The position numbers and the translations under genes are program-made. Positions 24,887-33,655 of a DNA stretch of 64,000 nucleotides are shown piece by piece. The notes beneath the pieces are model-generated. The model was not told where the DNA came from. It made no database searches and saw nothing but the letters and a program-made list of their open reading frames with translations. The first letter of the stretch is position 1; each line of letters opens with the position of its first letter. Source of the stretch: Gottfriedia acidiceleris. Lineage in GTDB: Bacteria; Bacillota; Bacilli; Bacillales; Bacillaceae_G. The DNA lies in assembly GCF_002128425.1 (NCBI RefSeq), contig NZ_NESS01000003.1, forward strand, positions 124,001 to 188,000, in the 5' to 3' direction.

Positions 24887-26092
24887 TTAATAATCATTTG
24901 AATCAGTTCTTGCATTAAATAACAAATCAAATGCTGTATTAGCGCTCAGACGGTCTTCATCCAATGCTTGTTGGAATGATGATGGAATAATAGCATTAGC
25001 TATCTTCATTATTTTACCATTTTTAATACGTTTTAAGATTCTAATTTTCACTAAAAAGTCAATATACTTTTCTACACATTTCTCCAAATTCACTATTTCA
25101 TTATTTTGAAATTGATTAACCCTCCATTTACCATTCTGTACTTCTATTTTTACAGACTGATTTATTTTATCTATAAAGATAAGTTGCCCAATTTCCGCTT
25201 CATGAAAAAAATTAAAATAAATATCCCCTTGCCAAAAGATACAATGTTCTTTAATTATGCAGTTACTTTCTAATGGAACCCCAATTACTGCTGGAAAATA
25301 ATTAATATTTGCATTGTATAAATAGTGCTTAAAAACTTTTAAATTACCTTTAGTATGCAAATGTTGATATAGTCTAAAATCTTTTTTTAAACGGTTCCAT
25401 TTAGATACAAATACATTTTTATCAATTTTATTTTGTAATGAAAATTCCTTTAGACTGAAATTATTTATTGGAAATACATTCTTTTGGCCAACATATTGGA
25501 CTGGAGAAAACGCTATCAATGAGGAAAGTACTGTAAATGATTGTAATGTAGGATTATAGAAGAGAAGTGAAAAAACGTTAATTTTAACAAATGAATAAAT
25601 AGATAATGAATTAATATAGAAAGAAGACCATCTTTTTTGATTTAAAAGTTTGTCATTTAAGATCCACAAAACTTTCATTCCACTGTGTTTAAAAGAATTA
25701 GTCCTCTTTTTCATTATTTCTAAAGGAATAACAGAACATTGATATTCAACACACATTTGAATCGTATTTAATTTTATAAATAAATCAGGTCTTTGATTTA
25801 ATTCAGGTATAAATTTTTCAACCTCGACTTTCAAATTAAATTTTTTAAAAAATTGATATAAAGCAAACTTCCCTTTACGATGCTCAATACTCTCCTTCTT
25901 TCCATTTTCACATTCCGTCAAATCTATATGTGCAAAATGTGTTACCTTCTTTGTTCCAATTTTAAGTCTCACTTGCTTTTTACAAATCGGACAAAAGTAT
26001 GGACCATTTTGCTTTAATCTTAATAATTCTTCTGTCGTTTTAACTTCAAATAAATTAATAGTATGCCTTTCTGAATTTAATGCAACAATCAT
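24887..26092 (-). CDS. coiA: Competence protein CoiA
   Basis: 401 residues from the ATG at 26092, ten bases after AAGGAGGT; the open frame to 26188 has no better site. The N-terminal part has a Cys pair and HFAH (YFCPICKKQ ... THFAHIDL), then the nuclease-like core QFFKKF...VEVEKFIPELNQRPDLFI with the conserved acidic pair (RPD) and VEYQCS with E and Q, typical of CoiA. CoiA is needed after DNA uptake for recombination during transformation. The second half is poorly conserved. The gene order coiA-pepF-spxH matches B. subtilis, although the competence genes med and comZ are missing from their usual place in this window. Confidence 0.88.
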   Translation of the reverse strand: MIVALNSERHTINLFEVKTTEELLRLKQNGPYFCPICKKQVRLKIGTKKVTHFAHIDLTECENGKKESIEHRKGKFALYQFFKKFNLKVEVEKFIPELNQRPDLFIKLNTIQMCVEYQCSVIPLEIMKKRTNSFKHSGMKVLWILNDKLLNQKRWSSFYINSLSIYSFVKINVFSLLFYNPTLQSFTVLSSLIAFSPVQYVGQKNVFPINNFSLKEFSLQNKIDKNVFVSKWNRLKKDFRLYQHLHTKGNLKVFKHYLYNANINYFPAVIGVPLESNCIIKEHCIFWQGDIYFNFFHEAEIGQLIFIDKINQSVKIEVQNGKWRVNQFQNNEIVNLEKCVEKYIDFLVKIRILKRIKNGKIMKIANAIIPSSFQQALDEDRLSANTAFDLLFNARTDSNDY

Positions 26093-26174
26093 CTTTACCA
26101 CTACCTCCTTTCCACAATACTTCACTATCCTTTTCATTTTTTCCTCCCAAAAATTTAAAAACGATTTTTCAAAT

Positions 26175-26212
26175 AAAAAACCTACCAAATATAGAATTTT
26201 CCATTTGGTAGG
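26175..26212 (-). terminator. Terminator of the cardiolipin synthase gene
   Basis: CCTACCAAAT/ATTTGGTAGG (26181-26212); on the minus strand followed by TTTTTTATTTG. Confidence 0.85.
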
Positions 26213-26266
26213 CTAATTTATGACTAAATGAAATATTATAAAATGTTCTATCAGAAAAGTAGTTCC

Positions 26267-27814
26267 TTACAATAGTGGTGCCATCAATCTTGATAATGAT
26301 TCAAATATCCTTTTGTATATAGGTCTCTTTTTAAAATCAGTAAAAATAATTGCTTCAGAATCACGGATATCATTATTAAAATCATTAACTAAGTGATTAA
26401 TACTTTCTTCTAAATATAAAAATGCGGTAACTTCGAAGTTTAAACGAAAACTTCTCATATCCATATTTGCCGTACCAACAGATGCGATTTCATCATCTAC
26501 AATCAATATTTTACTGTGTAGGAATCCTTGTCTATATTCATAGATCTCAACTCCAGCTTCTAATAACTCTGGAAAATATGAACGTGAGGCATAAAATACG
26601 ATCTTCTTATCAGGACGATCAGGCATTAGAATTTTTACTTTTACCCCACCATTTGCTGCAACTTTAAGAGCAGTTAAAATATCTTCATCAGGAACAAAAT
26701 ATGGTGAAGCAATGTAAATACTTTTTCTTGCACTTGTAATCATCGCAAAAAATAATTCTTTTATCACTTCATGCTTACGGTCTGGTCCACCAGAAACAAG
26801 TTGAATTGCTCCTTTGGAAGAATAGTTACTAACATTAATGTCAAAGTACTCTTTGTCATCAATTAACTCATTCGTCATATAATACCAGTCTTGCAAGAAT
26901 ATAAATTGTAGTGTTCGTACACCTTCTCCATTAAGGTATAGATGTGTGTCTCGCCACTTTCCAAAATAATGATCCTTACCTAAATACTCATCTCCAATAT
27001 TTAATCCGCCAACAAATCCTACATTCGAATCTATGACGATAATTTTTCGATGGTTTCGGTAATTTATCGTATCGTTTAAAACTGGAATTTTTACTGGAGA
27101 AAATGGTAGTATTTCTACACCAGCTTTTCGTAAGTCTTTTACAAAATTTCTTGATAATTTCCAGCTACCTACAGCGTCATAGAGAAAGCGAACCTTTACA
27201 CCATTCTGCGCTTTTTCAATTAAAATATCTTTTAGTTGATTACCAATCTCGTCATTTCTTACTATATAGAATTCGATATGAATATGGTGCTTTGCTTTTT
27301 TTAGTTCCTCAATTATTTTTGGGAAGGTTTCACTTCCATTTGTAAGAACTTTTGTAAAAGTATTCATCGTGACTGGTGTATTACTCTGTTTAGCTGCGAT
27401 ATTTATTAGATACTCTAATCTTTGATTTTGTGCTATAAATTCTTTCACTTCTACATCTTCTGATTCACTAATTAAACCATTTGCATTTTGATCATTAATT
27501 GCCTTTTTTCGATAGACCATTTTCTTTTTGTAATTTTGTCCAAAAATTAAATAAAAAACAAAACCAAATAACGGGAAAATGGCTAAAAGAATGATCCATG
27601 TTAAAGTTCTAGCAGGATTTCTATTTTCAAGAAAAATAATAATCGATACACCTATAGCCGTTATCGAGAACATAATACTTATTAATCTAAAAATAGTAGA
27701 TTTCTCAAAAAAAGCAAAATTCATTAACCAAATGAATTTAATAGTTGGAGAAGCAAAATATAAAATGCATACTACAATTGATAAAAATATTAAAATCTTT
27801 AATCGAAATTGCAT
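26267..27814 (-). CDS. cls: Cardiolipin synthase
   Basis: 515 residues. Two N-terminal membrane helices (about 5-23 and 38-95 region with the typical RNPARTLTWIILLAIFPLFGF) and two phospholipase D domains. HKD motifs are visible: NHRKIIVIDSNVGFVGG and LHSKILIVDDEIASVGTAN. It joins two phosphatidylglycerols into cardiolipin and glycerol at the membrane. It lies between coiA and mecA, an insertion relative to the B. subtilis order, where mecA and coiA are neighbours. AGGAGA precedes the ATG. Which Cls paralogue cannot be decided. Confidence 0.93.
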   Translation of the reverse strand: MQFRLKILIFLSIVVCILYFASPTIKFIWLMNFAFFEKSTIFRLISIMFSITAIGVSIIIFLENRNPARTLTWIILLAIFPLFGFVFYLIFGQNYKKKMVYRKKAINDQNANGLISESEDVEVKEFIAQNQRLEYLINIAAKQSNTPVTMNTFTKVLTNGSETFPKIIEELKKAKHHIHIEFYIVRNDEIGNQLKDILIEKAQNGVKVRFLYDAVGSWKLSRNFVKDLRKAGVEILPFSPVKIPVLNDTINYRNHRKIIVIDSNVGFVGGLNIGDEYLGKDHYFGKWRDTHLYLNGEGVRTLQFIFLQDWYYMTNELIDDKEYFDINVSNYSSKGAIQLVSGGPDRKHEVIKELFFAMITSARKSIYIASPYFVPDEDILTALKVAANGGVKVKILMPDRPDKKIVFYASRSYFPELLEAGVEIYEYRQGFLHSKILIVDDEIASVGTANMDMRSFRLNFEVTAFLYLEESINHLVNDFNNDIRDSEAIIFTDFKKRPIYKRIFESLSRLMAPLL

Positions 27815-27837
27815 TAATATTCTCCTTTATAAAGAAA

Positions 27838-27862
27838 AGAAACCGATCCCTAAGGCATCGGC
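27838..27862 (-). terminator. Terminator of mecA
   Basis: CCGAT-CCT/AGG-ATCGG hairpin; on the minus strand it is followed by TTTCTTTTCTTT. Just upstream of cls. Confidence 0.6.
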
Positions 27863-27864
27863 TA

Positions 27865-28536
27865 TTACAATAATGGAAAAATTGATTTAAAATGAGGTAA
27901 AGCTGTTTTTTCATAAATCAATTTTCCGTATTCCTCTAAAACATGTATAGTTACTTTTGAACGATGACCATATTCAAGTAACATTGATGATAAGTAATCG
28001 ACTTGAATTTCGTCAAGCAATTCTTCTTCAAATTTAACATAAAGATAGTAATAATCTTGGAAGGAATAAAGTGTACTTTCAAATGATTCTTGATTAACAG
28101 AATGAGATAAAGAAATAATGTCTTCAAGATTTTTAAAGGAAAGAATAAGTTCAGCTTCCTCTTCATCCATCGATTCAAAAATATCTTCTTCATCATCTTC
28201 ATCTGAATCATCGTCATCATCTACAGAGATAAATGGAATTTCTAAATTCTTTTCTCCTTCACCTAAATTCACTTCTACTTTTTTGCCGTCTTTAGAAATC
28301 ACAGCTTTTGTTACAACAACTTCTAAACCTTTGTCTAGTGCCTGTACCTGAATCCATAGGGGGCCACCAGCAATGAATTCCTCAGTCAAATGCGCTTCAT
28401 CAATTAATTCCCAGAAAAGCTCTTCACTTCTTTCTCGATCTAACCATACTTCATCTTTAGAGAAACCTCTCTCCTCGATGTCTAAGTAGGATATGGAGAA
28501 CTTAAACGTATTTTCATTAATTCTTTCTATTTCCAT
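27865..28536 (-). CDS. mecA: ClpC adaptor MecA
   Basis: 223 residues from the ATG at 28536, which has AAAGGAGGGGG upstream; an in-frame ATG at 28566 has none. N-terminal target-binding domain (MEIERINENTFKFSISYLDI, residues 1-80), an acidic Asp/Glu linker (about 102-130), and the C-terminal ClpC-binding domain ending in LPHFKSIFPLL. MecA recruits ComK and other proteins to ClpCP for degradation and assembles the ClpC hexamer. Divergent from the TerC gene as the neighbour in B. subtilis. Confidence 0.95.
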   Translation of the reverse strand: MEIERINENTFKFSISYLDIEERGFSKDEVWLDRERSEELFWELIDEAHLTEEFIAGGPLWIQVQALDKGLEVVVTKAVISKDGKKVEVNLGEGEKNLEIPFISVDDDDDSDEDDEEDIFESMDEEEAELILSFKNLEDIISLSHSVNQESFESTLYSFQDYYYLYVKFEEELLDEIQVDYLSSMLLEYGHRSKVTIHVLEEYGKLIYEKTALPHFKSIFPLL

Positions 28537-28851
28537 TTGTTTTCCCCCTCCTTTAATGAACAACAAGTAATTGCGTTAGACGAAATAGAATAAATAAAGT
28601 AAAAGAAATTTATGTTAAATATAAAATTCTGAAATAGTAAATTAGAAAAATACTCTTAAAAATTTAGCTTTATAAGTAAATTTTTATCTATCTTACCATG
28701 AAAATTTATTAAATGCGAATAGTAACTACAATTATATTTTATGATACTATTTAAAATTTTGGAAATAAAATTCACCTATTTTTTAAAAATCATCATATAC
28801 CTATTAATATTAGGACAATCATTTAAAGCTTTTAATAAGAGAGGTGAATTC
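28537..28851. other. Divergent promoter region mecA / yjbE
   Basis: AT-rich, non-coding. It must hold both promoters but I could not single out convincing -35/-10 pairs. No repeats seen. Confidence 0.4.
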
Positions 28852-29526
28852 ATGATAGATCTTCATTATATATGGTCCTTTTTAATGATTGTTATTATAG
28901 ACATTGTTTTAGGTGGAGATAATGCTATTGTCATTGCATTAGCATGTAGAAAATTACCATATAAGCAACGTAACATAGCGATAATTTTCGGTAGTATTAC
29001 CGCAATTGTTTTACGAATTATATTAACAATATGTGCAATTTTTGTCCTAAAAGTCCCATTCTTACATTTAATTGGCGGAATATTACTTTTGTACATAGCT
29101 TGCAAATTAATTATTCAGGAGGATGACAACCCTTCTATAAAGGAGAACTACACAGTTTTCCATGCAATTCGTACAATTGTATTTGCTGATTTAGTTATGG
29201 GGATTGATAATGTATTAGCAATAGCTGGGGCATCAAACGGAAAGCCATCATTAGTCATTTTAGGTCTTTCCATTTCAATTCCAATTATAATTTGGGGAAG
29301 TAAAATCGTTTTATGGTTCTTGGAAAGATATCCAATACTGAGTTTTGTAGGGGCTTCTGTTCTTTCTATAACAGCTAGCAAAATGTTAATAGACGAACCA
29401 TTTATCAGTCAATATATAAATGGGCGGAACGATATTGAACTAATACTCGGTTCATCTTGTATAATCTTCACCATTGTTATAGGTTATTATTTCAATAATA
29501 TTCGTTACCGAAAGCGAACATCCTAA
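28852..29526 (+). CDS. yjbE: TerC-family membrane protein YjbE
   Basis: 224 residues from the ATG at 28852 with AGAGGTGA upstream; the frame extends to 28741 without a ribosome site. Seven hydrophobic helices with the TerC hallmarks GGDNAIVIALA (residues about 23-33) and ADLVMGIDNVLAIAGA (about 116-131), whose acidic residues bind metal. TerC relatives in Bacillus export Mn2+ or assist metalation of secreted enzymes; for YjbE the role is less clear. No yybP-ykoY Mn riboswitch is seen upstream. Position between spx and mecA matches B. subtilis. Confidence 0.9.
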   Translation: MIDLHYIWSFLMIVIIDIVLGGDNAIVIALACRKLPYKQRNIAIIFGSITAIVLRIILTICAIFVLKVPFLHLIGGILLLYIACKLIIQEDDNPSIKENYTVFHAIRTIVFADLVMGIDNVLAIAGASNGKPSLVILGLSISIPIIIWGSKIVLWFLERYPILSFVGASVLSITASKMLIDEPFISQYINGRNDIELILGSSCIIFTIVIGYYFNNIRYRKRTS

Positions 29527-29532
29527 TTGTTT

Positions 29533-29578
29533 AAAAAAAGCTGTAAAAAGTATGCAATTAACTTTTTACAGCTTTTTA
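29533..29578 (+). terminator. Terminator after yjbE
   Basis: AAAAGCTGTAAAAAGT/ACTTTTTACAGCTTTT hairpin, T-rich tail; convergent with spx. Confidence 0.88.
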
Positions 29579-29661
29579 TATAATATGAATAAGTATTTGT
29601 TCAATATGATTGAGAATCTTAATCATGAATTGTAATTTTTTTCACAATTCACAGCAAAGAT

Positions 29662-30060
29662 TTACTCATTAACTAAACGTTGCGCTTCACGTAATTGATA
29701 TGTGCGAACTGAACGCGGTAAAAATCTTCTAATTTCATCTTCATTATAACCAACTTGTAAACGTTTCTCATCAATAATAATCGGTCTTCTTAGTAAACCA
29801 GGATATTTCTGGATGATTTCATATAAGTCTTGTAATGGAAGACTTTCTAAGTCTACGTTTAATTCTTGGAAAATTTTCGATCTTGTTGATATAATTTCAT
29901 CAGTACCACTTTCGGTCATACGTAAAATTTGTTTAATCTCATTAATTGATAATGGTTCTGAAAAAATATTTCTTTCTTTATAAGGAATATTATTATCTTC
30001 TAGCCACATTTTTGCTTTACGACAAGACGTACAACTTGGTGAATTATACAAAATTACCAT
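29662..30060 (-). CDS. spx: Transcriptional regulator Spx (SpxA)
   Basis: 132 residues, one more than B. subtilis Spx. ArsC-like fold with the redox switch C10-x-x-C13 ([11 protein letters not shown]), the conserved Gly region and RRPIIID (Arg-Pro-Ile) contacting the RNA polymerase alpha C-terminal domain. Spx activates thiol-stress genes and blocks activator-dependent transcription. It is destroyed by ClpXP with SpxH (gene at 21.9 kb) as adaptor. It appears monocistronic here, whereas in B. subtilis it follows yjbC. A 528-bp non-coding region lies upstream. The ATG is preceded by AGGGGGAG. Confidence 0.96.
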   Translation of the reverse strand: MVILYNSPSCTSCRKAKMWLEDNNIPYKERNIFSEPLSINEIKQILRMTESGTDEIISTRSKIFQELNVDLESLPLQDLYEIIQKYPGLLRRPIIIDEKRLQVGYNEDEIRRFLPRSVRTYQLREAQRLVNE

Positions 30061-30274
30061 TTTGCTCTCCCCCTAACTACTCTTTTTAAAAAAAGTAATA
30101 TAGTTATGTGTATTAATTTATAAGAATTTGTTAATTATAATTAGTTTAATCTACCACTATATGTTCACATTATACAGTATTCTGGAAAATAAATATATAC
30201 AAATTTGTAAAAAAATTTAAAAAAACCTATACAAAAGGTGTACAATTTTCAGAAATTTAGAAACTAAAATATAG

Positions 30275-30362
30275 GCTAATTTCTTTCGTGGATTTTACGG
30301 ATGTGAAAGCTGATTTCCACCCCAAAACCACGCAATCCTTAGGTGGGACCTGCTTCCTTTTT
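30275..30362. ncRNA. Candidate structured RNA or leader upstream of spx
   Basis: A strongly self-complementary block in the spx/30589 divergent gap: CGTGG(A)TTTT at 30287 pairs with AAAACCACG at 30324-30332, and within it GTGAAA pairs with TTTCCAC. On the plus strand the block ends in a 7-T run after AGGTGGGACCT. It stands out from the AT-rich surroundings by base composition. No known riboswitch class is recognised. The rest of 30061-30588 holds promoters and no gene. Confidence 0.35.
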
Positions 30363-30588
30363 TTATCCACTCTTTCAGTCTCTAACCTTCCCGTAACATT
30401 TCCTAATGTAGTCATGTACCCGTTTCGTTCCATACAACTTTAGTCCAAAAAAGTTACAATACCAAAAGCCTGATTGCTATATAAAAAGCACAAAAATATT
30501 TATTAGGAAAAAGCTTAATTATTCTTTCTATTTCAGCAAATTTTTAATACAATAATAGTAACGCTTACATTAATAGGAGGCTAATCTA

Positions 30589-30792
30589 ATGGCAGCTTAC
30601 ATAACTGATCTATTGATTGTTGCAGTGTTAGTAATCGGAATTACTGCACTTAATGGTGTGTTTACAAACGCGATCGGCGAAAAAATATTTGGTAGAAGTA
30701 AAAAAAGTCAATTTGTTGATATGTCTGACCGAATGTCAGCAAACTTCAAACAGGTTGGTGGACAAGGCAAGTTCCGTAAAAAAACTTATTAA
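30589..30792 (+). CDS. Small membrane-anchored protein, unknown
   Basis: 67 residues: an N-terminal hydrophobic helix (about 5-27, TDLLIVAVLVIGITALNG) and a basic, polar C-terminal tail (FGRSKKSQFVDMSDRMSANFK...RKKTY) that would lie in the cytosol. AGGAGG precedes the ATG at good spacing and a terminator follows, so it is a real, single-gene unit. I do not recognise the family. A GTAACGCTTACA sequence just upstream resembles half of a cre box. Confidence 0.7.
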   Translation: MAAYITDLLIVAVLVIGITALNGVFTNAIGEKIFGRSKKSQFVDMSDRMSANFKQVGGQGKFRKKTY

Positions 30793-30805
30793 TAGCAGTA
30801 AAAAC

Positions 30806-30833
30806 AAAAAGGGCAAAGGCCCTTTCTTTTTTT
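30806..30833 (+). terminator. Terminator after the 30589 gene
   Basis: AAAGGGC/GCCCTTT with a 3-4-base loop followed by CTTTTTTT. Confidence 0.85.
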
Positions 30834-31057
30834 GCCTTGATAAGGTTTAGTGTATAACGAATGTAGAAGTGATTACGGACACTAGTTCGTCCGCCAGTAC
30901 ATTACTTTGGAATATTAGATTCAGGGGCTTTGAATTAAAATTTGGTTATCATTGTACATTCTAGATTCAATTTCTTCTAAGCTTGTCCTACCGTTCTTAC
31001 ACCTAGCCTTATCTACATTTCTAATCATAAATCCTCCACCTTAATTTTCCCTTAACT

Positions 31058-31600
31058 TGCATGAATCCTTTATGAGTAACCTAATTCTTCTTTTTGCTTT
31101 TTTACATTCTCATGAACCCTTTATGAGTAACTAAATTTCGTCTTTTAGTTTTTATACTTACTCATGAACACCTCATGAGTAACCAGCTCTCTTCTTTTTG
31201 GTTTTATACTTACTCATGAACACCTCATGAGTAACCAGTTTTCTTCTTTTTACTTTTTTACTTGCTCATGAACCCTTTATGAGTTACTAAATTTCATCTT
31301 TTAGTTTTTATACCTACTCATGAACACCTCATGAGTAACTAAATTTCATCTTTTAGTTTTTATACTTACTCATGAACCCTTTATGAGTTACTAAATTTCA
31401 TCTTTTGGTTTTTATACTTACTCATGGACACCTCATGAGTAACCAGCTCACGTCTTTTAGCTTTTTTACTTACTCATAAACACCTTATGAGTAACCAGTT
31501 CTCTTCTTTTTGCTTTTTACTTCCTCATGAATACCTTATGGGTGACCTATTTTCAGCTTCTTGCCTTTTTATTACCCATTTCTTATGAGCTAGCAAATTC
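31058..31600. repeat. 52-bp tandem-repeat array with palindromic cores
   Basis: Ten copies plus a decayed eleventh. Cores begin at 31058, 31109, 31161, 31213, 31265, 31317, 31369, 31421, 31473, 31524 and 31575: the seven central steps are all exactly 52 bp, the outer ones 51. Each core is CTCATGAACACCTCATGAG or CTCATGAACCCTTTATGAG, then GTAAC, a variable 12-14 bases, and a T-rich tail before the next core. It lies between the convergent 30589 gene and the opp operon. No coding frame, no cas genes and no unique spacers. Confidence 0.93.
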
Positions 31601-31610
31601 TTCAACTCCT

Positions 31611-31651
31611 TGACTCAAAAAAAAAATCCTAGTGATAAGCTCACTAGGATT
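31611..31651 (-). terminator. Terminator of the opp operon
   Basis: ATCCTAGTGA/TCACTAGGAT (31627-31650) followed on the minus strand by ten T. It directly abuts the repeat array. Confidence 0.9.
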
Positions 31652-31657
31652 AATTTC

Positions 31658-32596
31658 TTATTTATACATTTGTTGATAATTTTTGAATTCTGCTTCAGAG
31701 CAAAGTACGAAATGTCCAGGACGAACTTCGCGTAATTGTGGTTGTTCATTTGAATAATCGTGTTGTTTTGGATCATAAACGATACGTTTACGATTGCGCT
31801 CATAAACAGGATCTGGAAGCGGAATTGCTGATAATAATGATTTTGTGTAAGGATGCATTGGGTAATCATATAATTCATTACTATCTGCAAGCTCAACAAT
31901 TTTACCGTGGTACATTACACCGATACGATCACTAATGTACTTAACCATTGATAAATCATGGGCGATAAATAAATATGTTAAACCTTTTTCCTTTTGAAGC
32001 TTTCTCATTAAGTTTACAACCTGAGCTTGAATTGACACGTCAAGAGCTGAGATTGGCTCATCGGCGATAATAAAGTCTGGTTGTACAGCAAGTGCTCTTG
32101 CAATACCGATACGTTGACGTTGTCCACCTGAGAATTCATGTGGGAAACGGTTAGCGTGTTCTTTATTTAAACCTACTGTTTCAAGTAAGTCATAAACCAT
32201 TTTCATTCGCTCTTCTCTGTTACGAGCTAAGCCATGAATATCAATACCTTCTGCAATGATATCTGCAACTTTCATACGCGGGTTTAATGAAGCGTATGGA
32301 TCTTGGAAAATCATTTGCATACGACGGTTAAACTGCTTTAACTCTTTACGACTTTTCTTACCATGTACATCTACACCATCGAAAATTACTTGTCCATCAG
32401 TCGCATCGTATAATCGAATGATGGCACGTCCAGTTGTAGATTTACCAGAACCTGACTCACCTACTAAACCGAAAGTTTCTCCACGGAAAATGTCAAATGT
32501 GACATCATCGATTGCTTTAACAGTTGTTTTACCTGTATTAAAGTATTGTTTTAAATTTTTAACTTCAACTAATTTTTCTGCAGCTTTATTTGACAT
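31658..32596 (-). CDS. oppF: Oligopeptide ABC transporter ATPase OppF
   Basis: 312 residues. ABC ATPase with Walker A GESGSGKST, signature FSGGQRQRIGIARAL, Walker B FIIADEPISALD and the C-terminal oligopeptide/dipeptide extension (YTKSLLSAIPLPDP...), followed by a tail with one Cys (HFVLCSEAEF) as in peptide transporter ATPases. It pairs with OppD to drive peptide import. Its start overlaps the end of oppD by 11 bp, so it is translationally coupled. Last gene of oppBCDF. Confidence 0.92.
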   Translation of the reverse strand: MSNKAAEKLVEVKNLKQYFNTGKTTVKAIDDVTFDIFRGETFGLVGESGSGKSTTGRAIIRLYDATDGQVIFDGVDVHGKKSRKELKQFNRRMQMIFQDPYASLNPRMKVADIIAEGIDIHGLARNREERMKMVYDLLETVGLNKEHANRFPHEFSGGQRQRIGIARALAVQPDFIIADEPISALDVSIQAQVVNLMRKLQKEKGLTYLFIAHDLSMVKYISDRIGVMYHGKIVELADSNELYDYPMHPYTKSLLSAIPLPDPVYERNRKRIVYDPKQHDYSNEQPQLREVRPGHFVLCSEAEFKNYQQMYK

Positions 32597-33635
32597 TTAC
32601 TTCACCTTCCTTCATACGTTGAATACGCTTCTTAACGGCTTCAGGTGGTTCAACTTTTGGAGCATCCTCATGTAATAGCCATGTTGCAGCGTAGTGTGTT
32701 TCAGACACTTTAAACATTGGAGGTTCCATTTCATAGTCAATTTTTAAAGCATTTGGATTACGTGGTGCAAACGCATCACCTTTTGGAGGATTTAATAGAT
32801 CCGGTGGTGTACCAGGAATTGCTACTAATTCTGCTCCTTGTTCATTATCTAAGTCTGGCATTGAAGCTAAAAGTCCCCAAGTGTAAGGATGTTTTGGATT
32901 GTAGAAAATATCGTCTACAGTTCCCATTTCAACTACTCTACCTGCATACATAACTGCAACTTTATCTGCAACATTCGCAACTACACCTAAATCATGTGTA
33001 ATAAAGATAATTGCTGAATCAGTTTTTCTTTGAATTTCTTTCATTAACTCAAGGATTTGAGCTTGAATTGTAACATCAAGAGCTGTAGTTGGCTCGTCAG
33101 CGATTAATAATTTTGGATTACATGCTAATGCCATTGCAATAACAACACGTTGTCTCATACCGCCTGAGAATTGGTGTGGATATTGTTTAAAACGCGCTTC
33201 AGCATTTGGAATACCTACTAGATTGATTAATTCTAAAGCAATTTTCTTTGCTTCAGTTTTGCTCATTTTTTGGTGCTTTATTAGACCTTCTGTTATTTGA
33301 TATCCAATCGTTAATACTGGATTTAAAGAAGTCATAGGATCTTGGAAAATCATTGAAATTTCTTTTCCACGAATATTTTGCATTTCTTTATCGCTTAATT
33401 TAGCTAAATCTTTTCCATCAAATAAGATTTCACCGCTTTTAATTTTACCAGGAGGGTTTGGAATTAACCCCATTAATGCTTTAGATGTTACTGATTTACC
33501 TGAACCAGATTCACCTACAATTGCTAATGTCTCACCTTTTTTAAGATCAAATGAAACTCCGCGTACTGCTTGAACTTCACCAGCATGAGTATAAAAGGAG
33601 ACACACAGATCTTTTACTTCTAATAATTTACTCAT
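32586..33635 (-). CDS. oppD: Oligopeptide ABC transporter ATPase OppD
   Basis: 349 residues. Walker A GESGSGKSV, signature FSGGMRQRVVIAMAL, Walker B LLIADEPTTALD, H-loop FITHDLGVV and the peptide-transporter C-terminal domain (PYTWGLLASMPDLD, PGTPPDLLNPPKGDAFAPRN). The conserved Cys cluster usually found in this C-terminal segment (xFAPRCxxA) is altered: the sequence reads FAPRNPNALK, with Asn in place of Cys. Cytosolic partner of OppF on OppB/OppC. Confidence 0.92.
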   Translation of the reverse strand: MSKLLEVKDLCVSFYTHAGEVQAVRGVSFDLKKGETLAIVGESGSGKSVTSKALMGLIPNPPGKIKSGEILFDGKDLAKLSDKEMQNIRGKEISMIFQDPMTSLNPVLTIGYQITEGLIKHQKMSKTEAKKIALELINLVGIPNAEARFKQYPHQFSGGMRQRVVIAMALACNPKLLIADEPTTALDVTIQAQILELMKEIQRKTDSAIIFITHDLGVVANVADKVAVMYAGRVVEMGTVDDIFYNPKHPYTWGLLASMPDLDNEQGAELVAIPGTPPDLLNPPKGDAFAPRNPNALKIDYEMEPPMFKVSETHYAATWLLHEDAPKVEPPEAVKKRIQRMKEGEVNVK

Positions 33636-33655
33636 TGTTCATTCTCCTTTCAAAA

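Noticed and set aside
30653-30850. 65-residue ORF overlapping the small membrane protein gene
   Set aside because: Different frame, no ribosome site of its own, runs through the terminator.
31058-31600. CRISPR array
   Set aside because: The whole 52-bp unit, including the would-be spacer, is conserved between copies; there are no unique spacers and no cas genes nearby.
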